Made by a program: the position numbers and the translations under genes
Shown here: in pieces, positions 34,969-45,200 of the stretch
Layout: each line of letters opens with the position of its first letter
Numbering within the stretch: position 1 is the stretch's first letter
DNA from: Limosilactobacillus sp.
GTDB lineage: Bacteria; Bacillota; Bacilli; Lactobacillales; Lactobacillaceae
Assembly (NCBI RefSeq): GCF_022651205.1
Contig: NZ_JALCQI010000001.1
Location: 124,001 to 188,000, forward strand
Length of the DNA: 64,000 bases
Direction of reading: 5' to 3'
Notes under the pieces: model-generated
The model's database searches: none
What the model saw: only the letters and a program-made list of their open reading frames with translations
Told to the model about the DNA's origin: nothing

Positions 34969-35559
34969 TTATTTAGCAGCATTGATAAATGATTCTTGGA
35001 CACTCTTAACATTAGTTATTTTGATAAAATCTTGAAGCTTGATTAGATCGGATTGATTCAAGGCTTCAATAACTTTACTATCTTGACGATTGTAATCAAT
35101 ATATTGTGCGTGGTTAGCAGCTAGTAACTGAATAAATAATCTAGTTGTTCGTCCGTTACCTTCACGGAAAGGATGAAGGTAGTTAAGTGAATCAAGTAAT
35201 TTGGCATATTGTTCAACGGTAGGCTTCTTTGTTGCTTTAATTGTTTCAAGTTGCTGATTAATATTAGTGGTTGCTGTATCGAATGCCGTTGGTGGCATAA
35301 AATCAGTACCACCTTTGGTAAGGTAGTAATTGCGAAATTGTCCGGCCCAGGTATAGATATCACTGAATAGGAATCGGTGAATTTTGGCAAAATCATCCAT
35401 ATTCTTAATTACATAACCATGATGAAGTAGCCAAATAGCATTATGAGCTACTGTCCGGTATTCAACTGTACTTAGTTCATTTGCATCCTGTAGATTAAGT
35501 TTATTTCTCAATGTTCCGTTTGGATAAAGGAATCTCTTTTTTAGTTCTTCATCTTTCAT
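34969..35559 (-). CDS. Fic-domain toxin (protein AMPylase-type)
   Basis: A protein of about 196 residues with a complete Fic motif HPFREGNGRTTR (about residues 129-140), including the catalytic histidine, the Mg-binding E, and the phosphate-binding GNGR. The preceding flap region reads DIYTWAGQFRNYYLTKGGTDFMPP. Fic enzymes transfer AMP or other phosphate-containing groups to Ser, Thr or Tyr of target proteins; class I members are inhibited by a separate antitoxin. No inhibitory SxxxE(G/N) motif is seen inside this protein, but one is present in the upstream gene. The ATG at 35,559 is 2 bases after the antitoxin stop; a GTG at 35,568 is the alternative start. Confidence 0.9.
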   Translation of the reverse strand: MKDEELKKRFLYPNGTLRNKLNLQDANELSTVEYRTVAHNAIWLLHHGYVIKNMDDFAKIHRFLFSDIYTWAGQFRNYYLTKGGTDFMPPTAFDTATTNINQQLETIKATKKPTVEQYAKLLDSLNYLHPFREGNGRTTRLFIQLLAANHAQYIDYNRQDSKVIEALNQSDLIKLQDFIKITNVKSVQESFINAAK

Positions 35560-35560
35560 A

Positions 35561-35971
35561 CTATTCACCGAAAATATCTTTGAATTTTTGATCTAATTCT
35601 GGATGACTGATTTCAGTAAATACTTTTAGTTCTTCAATATCGGAACGAGAAGGCCGCCATCCCTCCATAACATTACTTTTTACCGTAAATTTAACGTTTC
35701 GATAGGTAGGTAAATCGGGAATCTTAACTCCCTGAATGGATTGTTCGTGGTCATTAATTACTAATGAATATTGATCACCTTGAAGCAGATGCAATAATTT
35801 TTCGGGAGTTTCATTAATCGCCTTAGCAACACCATTTAAAATTCGAATAGTCCAAGTGTTAATCGGTCGTTTAAAGGCATTACTTAGCGTCGTCTTACTG
35901 ATTCCTGACTTGTGAGCAATATCGGAAAGGTTGGTATTATAATTAGTCATTACTTCATCTATTAACATCAT
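35561..35971 (-). CDS. HTH antitoxin with Fic-inhibition motif
   Basis: A 136-residue protein. Residues 1-65 form an XRE-like helix-turn-helix (LSDIAHKSGISKTTLSNAFK, then IRILNGVAKAINETPEKLL). After a strand-rich linker, S99-N-V-M-E103-G104 fits the [S/T]xxxE[G/N] motif by which the inhibitory helix of VbhA-type antitoxins blocks the ATP site of Fic proteins; it is followed by WRPSRSDIEELK. This suggests one protein that both represses the operon and inhibits the toxin. GGAGAT precedes the tandem ATGs. It lies immediately upstream of the Fic gene. The motif assignment is by eye. Confidence 0.75.
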   Translation of the reverse strand: MMLIDEVMTNYNTNLSDIAHKSGISKTTLSNAFKRPINTWTIRILNGVAKAINETPEKLLHLLQGDQYSLVINDHEQSIQGVKIPDLPTYRNVKFTVKSNVMEGWRPSRSDIEELKVFTEISHPELDQKFKDIFGE

Positions 35972-36058
35972 GATTAATCATCTCCAATTAATCTTTATTT
36001 ACTAATTATAATTAATTTTACCTAATATAGTACAAAAGTACGATATTAGGTATGCTAT

Positions 36059-36925
36059 CTATTTCTTCAACCGATTTCCTAATTCCCAAAAAGCCAATGC
36101 CGAGGCAGCAGCGACGTTTAGTGAGTCGACGCCCGCTGCCATTGGAATTTTGATCGTAAAGTCACTATCCACGATCGTCTTTTCCTTTAGTCCCGGTCCT
36201 TCTGAGCCAAGAATAATTGCTAATTTATCGACTTTATCTAGCTTGGGATCGTCAATGCTGACGGTGTTGTGGCGGAGAGCCATTGCTGCGGTTTGGTAAC
36301 CTGTTTGGTGAAGAAGATTAATCCCTTCAGATTGCCAGATCTTGGCATCAACATAAGTCCATGGTACCTGAAAAACGGTCCCCATCGAAACACGTGAAGC
36401 GCGGCGGTAAAGCGGATCAGCAGAATCACTCGTGATGATTACGCCATCTATTCCCAACGCCGCCGCAGACCGAAAAATCGCCCCAATATTAGTCGGGTTA
36501 ACGATGTTTTCTAAAATCGCAATCCGCGGGTGTTCACTTGGCATTGATGCCAAGAAGCTAGTGAGGTCTGGACGCTTGACACGGTACATTGCAGCAAGGG
36601 CACCACGTAAAAGGTTATAGCCACGTAACTGACGAATCAGTTCACTATTAATGACATAAATTGGCGTCTGCCCAAGGCCTGTTGTTTGGTTAACCGTCAT
36701 TTCATGATCTATATCAGCCAGGTCACGTTCTAGAACTTTCTCTTCAATTAAAAGAGAAGCCGGTCGATAACCTGCACGCAAAGCCCGCTCAATTACTTTG
36801 GGACTTTCTGCGATGAATAGTCCAGAATTAGGCTCACAAGCATGCAAAAGTTGCGCTTCGTTAAGCCGGACATACGGATCCAGATCGGCGCCGTCTAAGT
36901 TTGAAAGAAAAATTAAATTATGCAT
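36059..36925 (-). CDS. TrmH/SpoU-family RNA 2'-O-methyltransferase
   Basis: A 288-residue SAM-dependent methyltransferase of the SPOUT class, which makes a 2'-O-methyl ribose in tRNA or rRNA. The three knot motifs are visible: NPTNIGAIFRSAAALG (143-158), LGSEGPGL (239-246) and IPMAAGVDSLNVAAASAL (260-277), with the conserved asparagines and arginine. The N-terminal 120 residues form the RNA-binding extension seen in RlmB/TsnR-like relatives. The target nucleotide is unknown. AAGGTAG precedes the ATG. It is monocistronic on the minus strand, upstream of and divergent from the SEC10/PgrA-like gene. Confidence 0.88.
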   Translation of the reverse strand: MHNLIFLSNLDGADLDPYVRLNEAQLLHACEPNSGLFIAESPKVIERALRAGYRPASLLIEEKVLERDLADIDHEMTVNQTTGLGQTPIYVINSELIRQLRGYNLLRGALAAMYRVKRPDLTSFLASMPSEHPRIAILENIVNPTNIGAIFRSAAALGIDGVIITSDSADPLYRRASRVSMGTVFQVPWTYVDAKIWQSEGINLLHQTGYQTAAMALRHNTVSIDDPKLDKVDKLAIILGSEGPGLKEKTIVDSDFTIKIPMAAGVDSLNVAAASALAFWELGNRLKK

Positions 36926-37111
36926 ATTGAAATCTACCTTATTTATGATAATTTTAGGTTTATTTTACATTGTACATCCAAAGGTCAAAAGATAGCTGCA
37001 GGAAAATTACTTTAGCAGTTTTGTAATAAATATTAATAAAAAGAATGATCATCTATCGTCTGAAAAGACTATAATGAAATCGAATTATTTGTCTTTAAGG
37101 GAGGACTTTTT

Positions 37112-40100
37112 GTGTTAAATAGGAAGTTAAATAAAGAGTTGCTTCGCGCTGCGATGGCATTAACCATAATGACTACTGCTGGCTTTGTAACATCTCAAAA
37201 TGTCAAGGCTGCAGTAAAACCTAACCTAACGCCCGTTCGCGGAGGAGGAAACGAGGATTCTGCTAAAGTCAACCTCGATAATGCTTCAACAGCTGTAAGC
37301 AATGCTCAAAAAGCGGTTACTTCAGCTACAACGAAGTTAACGAGTGCTCAGAGTGCTGCAAGTGTCGCTTCTAATGCTGTTAGTTCACAATCAACAGTAG
37401 TGGCAAATGCATCAAGTGCAAAGGAACATGCTTCGACAGCCGTTAGTCAAGCTCAAAGTGCTCTTGATACAGCCCAAGCTGGTCCTGCAATTTCCGAACA
37501 AATTACAAGTGCACAAAATAAGGTTAATAGTCAAATTACTGTTGTTAGTGATGCAGCCGTTGCGTCAAGTAATGCTCGCAAAAGCGCGACTAGTGCATCC
37601 TCAGCATTATCTAATGCTCAAAGTGCTTATAACAGTGCTTCTTCTGCAGTAGTTGCTCAGTCTTCAGCTGTTTCAAGTGCTTCTCAAGCATTAAAGCAAG
37701 CTCAAGATGCATTATCGAATATCAATTCTTCGGTGGCAGCTACACAATTATCAGATGCAAGAACGGCTTTGAGTGCCGCTCAAAGCACCTTTAATGCTGC
37801 TAGTGCTGCCTTGAAAGAGAAAAAGCAAGCACAGAGTTCAGCATCTTCAGCACTATCTGCTGCTCAATCTGCCGCCTCGGTAGCAAGTGCAGCATTGTCT
37901 TCTGCTAATGTTACCTTGAATTCAGCCAGTGCTGCTCTGGATTCAGCCAAGTCTACTGCTTCAGCTGCTGCTAGCGCTGCTACTAGTGCTAACAATGAGG
38001 TAGCGACTAAGAGTCAAGCATTAGAAGAAGCAAGACAAGGAAGAGTCCAAGCCGAGACATCCATTCCAGAATTTAAGTTGACGGATGATCAGAAAACAAC
38101 TACACAAAATCTTGTAAAAGCTGTCAAAAGACTGATTAGTAATAAGATGGAGGAATATGCTCAAGGTGGAAGTGTAAGCTTTGGTACAGCCGACATACAA
38201 AATTTGACAGAATTTGATGCATGGAGAGCAGCAATGACCGTTTCGGGTGCTGCTGATGTGAGTGGTAATGTTAACCCTCAAATGTATAATAATTGGGTAG
38301 ATCAAAATAGTGCTGATCAGCAAGCACAGGTTGATCTTAAAAATATGACTAAGGCACAAGTTACTGATTTGTCTGAATTTGTTGCTGCCACCTTAAATAA
38401 ACTTCAGTCTGATTTGGGGATTAGTGGTCAAGTTGGTAAAAATATCGTTACCTCTGGAATGATTAGCTATGCTAAAGAGGTTGCGGATAATTATGTTGCA
38501 TCACAGAGTGCCCAAGATGGTCACTATATTTACGGTTTACAGAACGCTGCTTATGATCATGGCTTCGCAAACCAGAAGAATACTAATCCGGATGATTATG
38601 CTCCGACAAATTGTTATGGGGAAAGTTTGGGAACTGAGCTCAGTTCTGAAGATACGAAAGACACAACAATGGCGAAAGTCAAAAATCAGGTAGTATCAAC
38701 CATAGCCGGAATGCTGTTCAATGATGATAATGGCTCGGAGATGGGGCATGCTATATCAATGACTGGTATTGACTCTATCACTCTTGGAAGCCAATCAAAT
38801 CCAGTTAAAGTTGAAGATGAGTATTTAGGGGCCAGTTCATCAAATTCAGTAATTAATGATTGGAACGCTCGCCAAATTCACATTCTACAAATTACTCCTA
38901 GTCGATTGTCCACTGATGAGGCACTTCAAGATCTAGGTAATAACACCTACAATATCGTTCAAAATCCTTTAAATGCTGCTGCTGTAAATCGACAAGCAGA
39001 ACAACATATGGAGCAAGCAATTAATAATCCATATGAAAGTAGCAATACATCGAGTGCCGAATCATCAGCAATCAAAGCGGCTAGTGATGCGTTAAGTGAT
39101 GCTCAATCTGCTGATAGCTCGGCAAATGCAGCTAAGTCAACTGCTGATAGTGCTGTAACTAGTGCTCAAAGTGCATTTAATACCGCTAGTCAGTCGGCTG
39201 CTTTAGCGCAAACAGCTGCTAATACGGATAGTAATGCTGTAGTAGAGAAACAAAATGCTTTGTCTTCTGCTAATTCAGCAGTTTCATCAGCTCAAAACGA
39301 GTTAAATCAAGCAAGTGACCATCTTAATGAAGCTAAGACAGCTGAGTCAAATGCTCAAACTGCGGTTAATAATATTACTGCCGATCGAGCAACTAAGCAG
39401 CAACGGGTTACCGAAGCACAAACCGCATATAACCAAGCTAATGCACGGTTAACTTCCTTAAAGACTGATCTCCAGGCAAAGAGTTCAGCTCTTGCAACTG
39501 CATCTGCAGCTAATGATACCGCTAGTCAAGCTGTCGCTGCCGCAAATACAACACTAAATGCTGCTCAAGACCAATTACATACATTGGAAAGCAATCTCCA
39601 AGCCTTGCAACATGGTTCCAGTGATATTCCAGCACTTCAACATAATTTAAACATTAAGGAAGATCAATTACGAACAGCTACAGAAAATCTGACATCAGCT
39701 AAGAATAAGCTTACTGATCTGGAAGAACAATTACGAGCTGCTACTGATCAAGTAAACTCTGATCAAACGGCACTTACTAAAGCACAACAGGATTTGAGTA
39801 GGGCACAATCGGCATACCAAAATGCTCATGATGCTTATTGGACTGACGCACGAAAGTATGGCGATAAAGTAACGATTAGTGATGTCACGATTACAGTTGG
39901 AGAAATTACTACAACAAGTGAATTACCAAGATTAGTTATTAAGAATGGCCGACTTACAGTTGAAGAAACTCCTGCTTTAGCTCTTTTCATGAGCTTTGCC
40001 TATGATCCATCAGCACGAATTCCTGCAGGAACCACTGCAAATTGGACCGATCCAGCCAAGGTGTTAAATGATATACAGCATTCTGGTGATTATACTGAAG

Positions 40101-40756
40101 ATGTTACATTGAACTTCCCAGATCACAGTGCTTACCAAACTACGGTAAAAGTTCATGTGAAGGCAAAGAGTACCTCTGGTTCTTCTGCTACTCAACAAGG
40201 TGGCAGTTCAGCAACTACGCCATCGAGTACTCCGGCAAATCCAGCAACAAGCTCGGCAACTACGCCATCGAGTACTTCGGCAAGCCCAGCAACAAGCTCG
40301 GCAACCACGCCATCGAGTACTCCAGCGAGCCCAGCAACAAGCTCAGCAACCACACCATCAGAAGTTCCAGCAAGTTCAGCAACTAGTTCAGCCGCACCAT
40401 CAGATGTTCCAGTAAGTTCAGTAGCGCCCGCACAATCTGGTGTAGTAAACGCTAACGATGAAGGGACAGTAGAAAATACTGTTCAACATAATAATTTCAG
40501 TAGTGTTAAAGTACAAAACAATAATGCTATTTCATCATTAACTGCTGAAAGTGCCACAGCTATGGCTCGTGACATGTCAGGAAAGTTAAATTATGGAAAT
40601 AGCCAACAGATTCAAACTCATCAGCAATCCCAAACTCAGACTAAGCAATTACCACAAACTGGTAATCAACGTGGTCATGAAGGTACTCTTCTAGGCTTGG
40701 CACTTGTAAGTTTTACTACCATGTTTGGCTTAATCAAACAACGTAAGCAACGTTAA
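37112..40756 (+). CDS. SEC10/PgrA-type LPQTG surface protein
   Basis: A 1,214-residue sortase-anchored protein. A signal peptide (about 1-33, ending VKAA) precedes an Ala/Ser-rich coiled coil to about residue 310. A globular region (about 320-620) with SGMISYAKEVADNYVASQS, APTNCYGESLGTE and GSEMGHAISMTGI matches the surface-exclusion SEC10/PgrA type. A second coiled coil (about 640-910), a beta region and a Ser/Thr/Pro repeat follow before LPQTG (40,649-40,663) and RKQR. PgrA/Sec10 proteins limit plasmid transfer or promote aggregation in enterococci; here the role is adhesion or surface display by inference. The start is a GTG after GGGAGGAC. TATAAT at 37,070 is a likely -10 box. Confidence 0.87.
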   Translation: MLNRKLNKELLRAAMALTIMTTAGFVTSQNVKAAVKPNLTPVRGGGNEDSAKVNLDNASTAVSNAQKAVTSATTKLTSAQSAASVASNAVSSQSTVVANASSAKEHASTAVSQAQSALDTAQAGPAISEQITSAQNKVNSQITVVSDAAVASSNARKSATSASSALSNAQSAYNSASSAVVAQSSAVSSASQALKQAQDALSNINSSVAATQLSDARTALSAAQSTFNAASAALKEKKQAQSSASSALSAAQSAASVASAALSSANVTLNSASAALDSAKSTASAAASAATSANNEVATKSQALEEARQGRVQAETSIPEFKLTDDQKTTTQNLVKAVKRLISNKMEEYAQGGSVSFGTADIQNLTEFDAWRAAMTVSGAADVSGNVNPQMYNNWVDQNSADQQAQVDLKNMTKAQVTDLSEFVAATLNKLQSDLGISGQVGKNIVTSGMISYAKEVADNYVASQSAQDGHYIYGLQNAAYDHGFANQKNTNPDDYAPTNCYGESLGTELSSEDTKDTTMAKVKNQVVSTIAGMLFNDDNGSEMGHAISMTGIDSITLGSQSNPVKVEDEYLGASSSNSVINDWNARQIHILQITPSRLSTDEALQDLGNNTYNIVQNPLNAAAVNRQAEQHMEQAINNPYESSNTSSAESSAIKAASDALSDAQSADSSANAAKSTADSAVTSAQSAFNTASQSAALAQTAANTDSNAVVEKQNALSSANSAVSSAQNELNQASDHLNEAKTAESNAQTAVNNITADRATKQQRVTEAQTAYNQANARLTSLKTDLQAKSSALATASAANDTASQAVAAANTTLNAAQDQLHTLESNLQALQHGSSDIPALQHNLNIKEDQLRTATENLTSAKNKLTDLEEQLRAATDQVNSDQTALTKAQQDLSRAQSAYQNAHDAYWTDARKYGDKVTISDVTITVGEITTTSELPRLVIKNGRLTVEETPALALFMSFAYDPSARIPAGTTANWTDPAKVLNDIQHSGDYTEDVTLNFPDHSAYQTTVKVHVKAKSTSGSSATQQGGSSATTPSSTPANPATSSATTPSSTSASPATSSATTPSSTPASPATSSATTPSEVPASSATSSAAPSDVPVSSVAPAQSGVVNANDEGTVENTVQHNNFSSVKVQNNNAISSLTAESATAMARDMSGKLNYGNSQQIQTHQQSQTQTKQLPQTGNQRGHEGTLLGLALVSFTTMFGLIKQRKQR
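40208..40387 (+). repeat. 45-bp Ser/Thr/Pro tandem repeats
   Basis: Four in-frame 15-codon units, SATTPSSTPANPATS and variants, the fourth degenerate. They make the wall-spanning stalk of the SEC10/PgrA-like protein and are candidates for length variation and glycosylation. Confidence 0.85.
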
Positions 40757-40790
40757 GATTTAACTTCAAATAATATTCGTATAAATATTG

Positions 40791-40824
40791 ACATCTTCTG
40801 CAGAAATGTGGGAGATGTTTTTTG
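40791..40824 (+). terminator. Terminator of the SEC10/PgrA-like gene
   Basis: Arms ACATCT and AGATGT with a partly paired interior (C.GCAGAAATGTGG) are followed by TTTTTTG. The apex matches that of the hairpin at 33,902. Confidence 0.7.
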
Positions 40825-40948
40825 TTAAAAGTAGTTTTGCAAGGTAATTAAAATTACTAGGAAAAACTTCTAAAACAAATTTCATTACCGCTTAATAATT
40901 TTATTAATATTATCAATTGCAGTATCATATGAACAAGGAGATGATCGA

Positions 40949-41866
40949 ATGGACTTAGAAGACGCAATTCAATCCTGCTGGAGTCGGATTGATAATGGCC
41001 ACGTTGCAACTTATATTCCGGCATTAGCGAAGGTTGAACCTTACCAGCTGGGAGTTAGCCTTTATGACCTGAAGCAAAATAATCAAACTGGTGCTGGATC
41101 AACCAAGATCCGGTTCGCAATTGAAAGTATCTCGAAAGTAATCACTCTCCTGTATGCGATTGAGCAGTTGGGGATGACAACCGTAGCAGGTAAGGTGGAA
41201 ACGCGACAGACCGGCTTTGCTTCTGACACGATTTTGAATATGGAAATTACTAAGGAAACAAAGCCACTAAACCCGTTCGTCAACAGTGGAGCAATCTTAA
41301 TGACTTCGCTGATTAAGGAGCAGGATCAGCAGTCACCATTTGAACAACTGTTGGCATTTACTCGGGAACTTTGCAATGATAATCAAATCACCCTGAATGA
41401 GGAGATTTATCACTCGGAACTACGGACAGGCGACATGAACCGGTCGTTAGCTTACTATTTGAAGGCTAAGGAGATTCTTCAAGGTGATGTACCAGCCACG
41501 TTGAAGACTTACTTTAAGCAGTGCTCAATGATGGTGACCTGCGAAGACTTGGCTAACCTTGGTGCAGCGTTAGCGAACGATGGTGTTGCACCGTGGAGTG
41601 GTCAGCGGCTAGTTTCCAGCGCTGCCGCAACTTATGCGAAGTCAGTCATGATGACGACGGGACTTTACAACGAATCAGGAACTTATTCAGTTAAGATCGG
41701 GGTGCCGACGAAGAGTGGCGTTGGTGGTGGCTTAGTATCCGCTGCACCAAATCGTTATGGAATCGGAATCTTTAGTCCAGCGCTTGATCAAGCAGGTAAT
41801 AGTAGTGCAGGTTTGGCCTTACTTGAGGTTCTAAGTCGAGAGTTAAATCTTGATATTTTTAAATAA
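40949..41866 (+). CDS. glsA: Glutaminase A
   Basis: A 305-residue cytosolic glutaminase that hydrolyses glutamine to glutamate and ammonia. It has the serine beta-lactamase-like fold: the catalytic SxxK pair S60-K63 (ESISKVITLL), the NPFVNSGAI segment, YNESGTYSVKIG and the VPTKSGVGGG loop. In limosilactobacilli, glutaminases feed glutamate-decarboxylase acid resistance, and ammonia release itself raises pH; neither partner gene is seen next to it. AAGGAGATGATCGA precedes the ATG at 40,949. It is monocistronic, between two surface-protein genes, with a terminator downstream. Confidence 0.93.
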   Translation: MDLEDAIQSCWSRIDNGHVATYIPALAKVEPYQLGVSLYDLKQNNQTGAGSTKIRFAIESISKVITLLYAIEQLGMTTVAGKVETRQTGFASDTILNMEITKETKPLNPFVNSGAILMTSLIKEQDQQSPFEQLLAFTRELCNDNQITLNEEIYHSELRTGDMNRSLAYYLKAKEILQGDVPATLKTYFKQCSMMVTCEDLANLGAALANDGVAPWSGQRLVSSAAATYAKSVMMTTGLYNESGTYSVKIGVPTKSGVGGGLVSAAPNRYGIGIFSPALDQAGNSSAGLALLEVLSRELNLDIFK

Positions 41867-41896
41867 GTGTTAACCAAAATACAAATATAAAAGAGC

Positions 41897-41945
41897 AAAA
41901 TCACCGCTAACCTTTTCATTGAAGGTCAACGGTGATTTTAATTAG
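41897..41945 (+). terminator. Rho-independent terminator of glsA
   Basis: The stem AAAATCACCGcTaACCTT / AAGGTcAaCGGTGATTTT is followed by AATTAG. The A/T-rich flanks make it potentially bidirectional. Confidence 0.85.
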
Positions 41946-42054
41946 TGCTACCTATCGAACGAGAAGTGAATAATTTCATAAAAATATAAACGGGTTAAAA
42001 TTAAGAATTAGTTAACCCTATTAACCTTATTATTGAAGTTTCTTCTTTGATTGT

Positions 42055-42085
42055 AAAAATAATGATATAATTTATTATGTATAAG
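42055..42085 (+). promoter_or_regulatory. Probable promoter of the first giant adhesin
   Basis: TGATATAAT (extended -10, hexamer 42,066-42,071) lies in a 31-base block that is nearly the same as the block upstream of the second giant adhesin. It is about 200 bases before the start, leaving a long AT-rich leader with no visible gene between 41,946 and 42,267. Confidence 0.5.
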
Positions 42086-42267
42086 TAAAACTAGGCAAAC
42101 TAGAATGATTCTCAATAAATTATTGATATGTAAACTAAGTATGAAATTAATATTTGGCTATTAGTATCAGTGATTTTCGCGATAGTAATTCACTTTATCT
42201 GGTTAAGTCAGGCAAGATGAATTGCTGAATAGTAAGAATTTAATCTCAGCGTAGAGGGGTGTTAAAT

Positions 42268-45200
42268 TTGGGTAAAAACAATCAACAACGAAGAATGATC
42301 CCTGAAAGAAAGAACTACAAGTTATATAAGGCTAAGAAACAGTGGATTACTGCGTGTGCAACGGCACTGTTAGCCTTTGGAACAACGGCATTGATGAATG
42401 TTAGTGCGAGTGCGGACACAAATTCAACGAACAGAGATCCAGAGACTGAAATTGAGGCTCCTTCGGTTAAGGATGCTCTTAATAGTAGAAGTCCAAAAAG
42501 CAACAGCAGCGCAAGTAGTAGCACAAACAAGGGCCAATTAGCTACTCAACAAACTTCAGAGACAGCTCAAACAAGTGTTGCTACTAATGCGGTAACTTCA
42601 TCTGCTAAAGCCGCGCCTTTGACTAAAACAATAACTGACACGGCTAAAAGCCAAGATAATGGTCAAACGACGGCTAGTTCTGCGTCAACTGTAAAGAGTG
42701 GCTTAGTACAGCCAGCAACAACTAGTGATCAAATTAATCAGCAGAGTTCACAGCAAACCACTGCGGATAAATCAGCAAATCATAATGACCAAAGCGCTGC
42801 TTCATCAGTCAAAGTACCGGTTCCAGTAATGCCACATGCTGACAGTAGTGAAAATGCTGCACCAGTTGCTTGGACCGACGATGTTGCATATGTTGTGGTA
42901 GATACTAATTTAACTAATCTGGCAAGCAAATTCTTGCAAAATGGGGCTGAACTTGAAGCCGCTGGGGCCAAAATTACTTGGGTCGGTGACGTTCCTAAAC
43001 CAACGCAAGCTGATATAGATAGCCTTCAACCGATTAGCGGAAAAGTTCGGGTTCAATATGCTGACGGCACCAGTAAAGAAGTTGAGGTTGGCGCTATGGT
43101 TGAACCTCATGCTACCATCACATCGAATACTTTCTATTATGTTAACAACGTTGGTGATCGAGTTGATTCAGCAACGGCAGCCGATGCTAATGGCCGGAAA
43201 CTTTGGGACCAGGACGATAGTAGTAAGAGTGTCTTAAATACCCAAGACCTTTATGATCCGGGTTCAGCAACTGCTAAACTTTTAGCGCCCCTTGATACCA
43301 GTACGATTGGTATTCATTGGGCTGAAGTTCAAGTAACTGATACTAGTGTTTTTTGGAATGGAGAAGGAACCGTCAGCCAACAAGTTATTGGGACACCGTA
43401 TATTGTTAAGTTGCCATATGTGGTTAAAACCTTAAAGCTTAAGGATGATATTCCAATGGCTAGTGGTGATCCGACCATTAACGCCCAATTAGCTACTAGT
43501 CTTGGTAATGATGCCCAATTGGCTTTTAATCTCGGTACTGGTACTAATACTAATGTAGCAATGGGGGAATATTTTTATCAAGATTATGCGCTAGCAGTGG
43601 CTTTGGGCATTGTCACTAAGGTATCTAATTGGACAGCGCCAACAGATTTGAAGAATACGAAAGAGAATCATTTTACTTTGACTCTAGCTCAATTGCCAAA
43701 TGCACCAGAGCAAAATGTTCAGGTTAAATATATCTCGGATATTCAAGTTGCCCCCATTTATATTTATAATCAAGGAACAACTTATACTAATGGTCTTGGA
43801 CAAAATAGTGTTTTAATTAAACAATTGATTGCGGATGGTGAGATGAATGGGCAAGTCCATATTGTTTTGCCTGATGGCACCAAGTTAAAGGCTACTGATT
43901 TGTCTAATTTGCAGATTAAACTAGCAAATAGAGGACAAGGAATCTTTAAGGCTACTTTTACGGTTGGCTATAACGGCGTGAATAAAGCTGGTCAGCCAAA
44001 TGTTTTCACTGGTGTAGGGAATATAAATGCTTTACCAGGCTTTAATGACCAAGTTAACAAATGGTATGCTAAATTAAATAATACTAATAAAGCCACTTAT
44101 CAAGAAGGCATGCATGCTCAATGGACTAACGCCAGTGCAACAATTACACCACTTCAGCCATCAATAGCACAAGGTACCCCAGATGTAGTTGATATTAGTA
44201 ACGGCCCGATTATGGAAGCTGATAACCAAGTTTTGTCGACCCTCGTTAAGAATCCAGCTGATCCACAGCGTGGCTATGGTGTTACCAAGCCCAACCAATT
44301 TACCGATGCTAATGGAAATAAGCTTCCAGAAGGGCAATGGCCTGAAGGGACCAAGTTTGAATGGGCTGGTAAAGATGGGGCCAAGAAGTTGGTACTAGAT
44401 AAAGCCGGTGAAACCAGAACTGGTGATGTTAAAATCACGCTACCATCTGGTAGTACTTATACTGTCAAAAACATTACGGTTGTTTCGCGTGCAAAAGTTA
44501 AGTTAAAGAATGAGACGGTTGATTACGGTACCAAGTTAACAGCCAAAGATTTGGTTACTAACTTAGATGTTTTTCCAGAAGGGACGACTTTCCAGTACAT
44601 TGCTAATGAGCCTAAATGGACAGTCCCTGGTTCTTACAATACAGTTACTATTACCGCCACTTACCCAACCGTTGATGAAAATGGCAATCCAATTACAGGT
44701 AAGGATGCCACTATTACGACCGATCCAGCAAAGTGTGATGTAGCGGTCAATGGTCTGCGGACGATTACTGTTCTTGAGGGGACCACTGATATTCCTAGCG
44801 CTTCATCTGTCCTTAATTTGCCAACGGACTGGGCAGCACACGATACGCCAGAATGGGTAACTACACCTAATAGCACGCAAACCAACGAAGGTGAAATCAA
44901 GGTTCATTACACGGAAAGTGGCTTGGACCAGACGATTAAGGTTTACGTTAATGTTATTCCTAGGACATCCCTTTCTAATGTGAAGGACTTCTTCACTAAT
45001 GGTAATCGTTATGATGGTCAAACCGGTAGTATTGCTAATGGTGTAAACCAAGGCGGCATTTTAACTAAGGCTAACGGCAATGCAATTAACTATCAAGCTT
45101 ATACTGCAAGTGGTCAATCGGGGAAAGTTTCTACGATTACTAAGGGTGATGCTAGTTACACGCCAACTTATTCTTTGTCAGGGTTACAGACTAATACTGA

